DNA from: Bacillota bacterium
Lineage (GTDB): Bacteria; Bacillota; Bacilli; Alicyclobacillales; SLC66
DNA: 34,046 nucleotides
Direction of reading: 5' to 3'
NCBI GenBank assembly: GCA_021821025.1
Contig: JAKACY010000004.1
Coordinates: 1 to 34,046, forward strand
Below are positions 31,496 to 34,046 of this stretch, in pieces; the first letter of the stretch is position 1, and each line of letters begins with the position of its first letter. A program made the position numbers and the translations under genes. The notes beneath the pieces were generated by a model that was given only the letters and a program-made list of their open reading frames with translations, had not been told where the DNA came from and ran no database searches.

Positions 31496-32560
31496 ATGAT
31501 CGATGCCATTCGCAACAGCATCGCGATCAAGATCGGGCTCGCGATCATAGGGCTCGTCGTAGTCGTGTTGCTCGCGTTTTACGTATCGCTGCACCAATTG
31601 ATCGATCAAGTGTTAATACTTCAACGAGCTGCGCATTCGACGATCGATCAGATCGAGATATGGCTAGTCGAAGCTGGTATTGGTGCGGTCTTGATGGCAG
31701 TCGGTCTAACCTTTTTCTTAACGAATCGATTGATTCAACCCCTGGCAAGAATTGAATCCGCTGCCAGAGAGATTGAGAAGGGTGATTATATGATCAAGGT
31801 TCCAGTCCAAAGTGCAGATGAAATCGGGCGTTTAGGCGTATCGATCAATGACCTGGCGGAGCACCTTCATCATCTCGATACGTCAAGAAAAGAGTTCCTC
31901 GCAGATGTAGCGCACGAATTGCGAACACCTCTTACTTATATTAAAGGCTATAGTGAAGTGGTCTTTCAGAAAATGGCCCAGTCGCCCGAAGAAGAGCATG
32001 AATATTTGCGCATCATTTATGAACAATCGACACATGTGGAACACTTGATCGATGATTTATTTTCTCTTGCGCAATTGGATGAAGGGGCATGGAAGATCAT
32101 AAAGGAGCCGACTGATCTATTCGAACTCGTGCAACGCGTGGTGGCGAACCTTAAACCTCGTGCGGTACAGGCACAGATCAGCCTGATGTTTTTTGGTGAA
32201 TCTTTTGGCCCAATCATGGCAGATGCAGCAAGGATTGAACAGGCAGTTGCCAACTTGATTGATAACGCATTGCGCTACACGTGCGCTGGTGGGCGCATAG
32301 ACGTGCTTCTGAGGTTAACTGGGTCTGACTTTGTGGAGATTGCAGTTAAGGATACGGGCAGCGGGATACCCGAGGAGGATTTGCCGTATATTTTCGATCG
32401 GCTATACCGTGTTGATAAGTCGCGCTCACGGCGCCAAGGCGGAACAGGCTTGGGGCTCGCGATCGTCAAACAAATCACACAGGCACATGGTGGCTTTGTG
32501 TCCGTACAAAGTAAGGCAGGAGAAGGTACGACGATGATCATTAGGTTGCCATTTTACTAA
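31496..32560 (+). CDS. Membrane sensor histidine kinase
   Basis: 354 residues. TM1 is about residues 9-29 and TM2 about 58-76, with only a ~28-residue external loop, so it likely senses the membrane or a partner rather than a ligand by its own domain. Then follow HAMP (NRLIQPLARIESAAREIEKGDY), DHp FLADVAHELRTPLTYIKGYSE with His140, and ATPase boxes NLIDNALRYT, DTGSGIPEEDLPYIFDRLYR and GGTGLGLAIVKQITQAHGG. All catalytic parts are intact. Partner is presumably the response regulator at 30265, although the small HTH gene intervenes. Confidence 0.93.
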   Translation: MIDAIRNSIAIKIGLAIIGLVVVVLLAFYVSLHQLIDQVLILQRAAHSTIDQIEIWLVEAGIGAVLMAVGLTFFLTNRLIQPLARIESAAREIEKGDYMIKVPVQSADEIGRLGVSINDLAEHLHHLDTSRKEFLADVAHELRTPLTYIKGYSEVVFQKMAQSPEEEHEYLRIIYEQSTHVEHLIDDLFSLAQLDEGAWKIIKEPTDLFELVQRVVANLKPRAVQAQISLMFFGESFGPIMADAARIEQAVANLIDNALRYTCAGGRIDVLLRLTGSDFVEIAVKDTGSGIPEEDLPYIFDRLYRVDKSRSRRQGGTGLGLAIVKQITQAHGGFVSVQSKAGEGTTMIIRLPFY

Positions 32561-32577
32561 AAGAGGTGGTGCATGTC

Positions 32578-34046
32578 ATGAAGTTTCAGGATTTTCTCTA
32601 TGAAAGACCGAATTTGTCGGAGTACGAAGTGAAATTTCGGTCGCTTTTAGCAGATGGGAAAAGTGCGGCGAATGTACACGAAATGAATAATGTGATGCAA
32701 AAAATTAACGAACTGCGGGATCATTTTGAATCCATGCAGCAACTCGTTGAAATCCGGCACACCATCGACACGACGGACCCTTTCTATAAAGCTGAGCAGG
32801 AATTTTTCGATGAGAGTCAGCCGATCTATCAAGGATTTGTAAGCGAGTACTATCAAGTGCTAGTTGATACAAAATTTCGTAGTGAATTGGAAGCCAAGTG
32901 GGGAACGCAGCTTATTCAAATCGCAGAGTTGCAACTGCAGACCTTTAAACCTGAAATTATAGAGGATCTGCAGCTTGAAAATCGTCTGGTCAGTTCTTAT
33001 GTGCAGCTGATCGCATCTGCGAACATTATGTTCGAAGGGCAAGAGAGAAACCTTTCTCAGTTAACTCCATTTCTGCAGTCCACGGACCGCGATGTGAGAA
33101 AACGGGCCAGCGCAGCAAAGTATCAGTTCATGCAGGAGCATGAGGATGAACTGGACGACATTTATGACCAATTGGTAACAATAAGGACGCAAATTGCAAG
33201 GAAGCTGGGGTACGAAAATTTTATCGGGCTTGCGTATGCGCGCATGTTGCGCACAGACTACAACGCGCAGATGGTGGCGGATTACCGGGAAGCTGTTCGC
33301 AAGTACATCGTGCCAGTCGCCTCATCCTTGCGAGAAAGGCAGCGCCGCAGGATCGGCGTAGATAATCTGATGTTCTATGATGAGAGTTTAGTGTTTCCGA
33401 CGGGAAACGCCAAACCGCAGGGTGACCCTGACTTTATCGTCAATAACGGCCGCAAAATGTATCACGAACTCTCATCTGATACCGACGAGTTTTTCAATTA
33501 CATGTTGGATCATGGGCTGATGGATCTTGTGAGTCATAAAGGGAAAGCTTCAGGCGGCTATTGTACATATATCAGTGAGTTTCGGGCGCCGTTTATATTC
33601 TCGAATTTTAATGGCACGTCTGGGGATATCGATGTGCTGACTCACGAAGCAGGGCACGCGTTTCAGGTGTTCATGAGTCGCGATTATGCGGTACCGGAGT
33701 ATCACTTCCCGACTTACGAAGCATGTGAGATCCACTCCATGAGCATGGAGTTTATCACATGGCCGTGGATGGAGTTGTTTTTCGGCGATGGTGTAGATAA
33801 ATACAAGTTTGCGCATTTGAGCGGCGCGGTCCTGTTTATCCCATACGGTGTGGCGGTCGACGAGTTTCAGCATGAGGTGTATGCTAACCCGAATGCAATG
33901 CCCGCAGAGCGTAAACAGATGTGGCACAACATCGAGAAAAAGTATTTGCCGCATCGCAACTATGAGGGGATCGATTATCTGTCGCGCGGTGGATTCTGGC
34001 ATCAGCAAGGCCATATCTTCAGCACACCATTTTACTACATCGACTA
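32578..34046 (+). CDS. pepF: Oligoendopeptidase F-type M3 metallopeptidase, 3' end cut
   Basis: Missing from the ORF track because it runs off the right edge; I translated about 489 residues. It starts MKFQDFLYERPNLSEYEVKF after AGAGGTGGT. The zinc-binding HExxH motif lies in DVLTHEAGHAFQVFM. The following EACEIHSMSMEFITWPWMELFF supplies the third ligand Glu region (E..H.MS.E) typical of M3 oligoendopeptidases. No signal peptide, so a cytosolic enzyme that trims short peptides. The family is about 560-600 residues, so roughly 75-100 are missing. It begins 17 bases after the kinase gene but is probably functionally unrelated. Confidence 0.93.
   Translation, partial: MKFQDFLYERPNLSEYEVKFRSLLADGKSAANVHEMNNVMQKINELRDHFESMQQLVEIRHTIDTTDPFYKAEQEFFDESQPIYQGFVSEYYQVLVDTKFRSELEAKWGTQLIQIAELQLQTFKPEIIEDLQLENRLVSSYVQLIASANIMFEGQERNLSQLTPFLQSTDRDVRKRASAAKYQFMQEHEDELDDIYDQLVTIRTQIARKLGYENFIGLAYARMLRTDYNAQMVADYREAVRKYIVPVASSLRERQRRRIGVDNLMFYDESLVFPTGNAKPQGDPDFIVNNGRKMYHELSSDTDEFFNYMLDHGLMDLVSHKGKASGGYCTYISEFRAPFIFSNFNGTSGDIDVLTHEAGHAFQVFMSRDYAVPEYHFPTYEACEIHSMSMEFITWPWMELFFGDGVDKYKFAHLSGAVLFIPYGVAVDEFQHEVYANPNAMPAERKQMWHNIEKKYLPHRNYEGIDYLSRGGFWHQQGHIFSTPFYYID

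Noticed and set aside
33550-34014. 154-residue minus-strand ORF at the right edge
   Set aside because: Antisense of the HExxH-containing part of the M3 peptidase.

Overview
The window looks like chromosomal DNA of a Gram-positive bacterium of the phylum Bacillota. Strong AGGAGG-type ribosome sites, frequent GTG and TTG starts, TPP and fluoride riboswitches, a KimA-type potassium importer, a CsoR copper regulator and OmpR-type two-component systems support this. A Kdp system and an orphan cytochrome-b locus would suit an acidophile near Alicyclobacillaceae, but that placement is inference. I saw no tRNA or rRNA gene, transposase, integrase or CRISPR array.

Layout. 1-2293 (minus): thiamine salvage operon tenA-thiD-thiM (thiM runs off the left edge) behind a promoter and TPP riboswitch. 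2307-4390 (minus): a respiratory-type locus with a 38-residue membrane miniprotein missing from the ORF track, a di-heme cytochrome b6-like protein, a large exported-domain partner with a C-terminal Cys cluster, and a 72-residue membrane protein. 4391-4891: a 500-base divergent intergenic region with CRP/FNR-like palindromes and the lacI promoter. 4892-11523 (plus): a carbohydrate locus of LacI regulator, cytosolic debranching-type glycosidase, binding lipoprotein and two permeases, with no ATPase. 11553-12467: fluoride riboswitch and two overlapping crcB genes. 12573-15011: two small anchored coiled-coil proteins, a ferric-reductase-like b-type membrane protein and ApbE. 15168-17136: kimA with terminator. 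17122-27421: a KdpE-box-like site, a 27-residue miniprotein, kdpF, kdpA, kdpB, kdpC, then three successive kdpD-type genes and kdpE. 27485-30239: csoR-copA copper efflux. 30265-32560: response regulator, a small Cys/HTH protein and a sensor kinase. 32578-end: oligoendopeptidase F, cut by the right edge.

How the genes work together. About 12 kb (15.2-27.4 kb) is devoted to potassium: a constitutive-type importer (KimA), the ATP-driven high-affinity Kdp pump and an expanded sensor. Two stand-alone KdpD input proteins keep the canonical nucleotide-binding motifs. The full-length kinase KdpD3 has lost the DELAH signature in its own input domain, so sensing and kinase output may be split between polypeptides. 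This, the cytochrome-b locus and the ApbE/ferric-reductase-like cluster are the best candidates for undescribed biology. Thiamine, fluoride and copper modules each carry a recognisable cis-regulatory element next to the genes.
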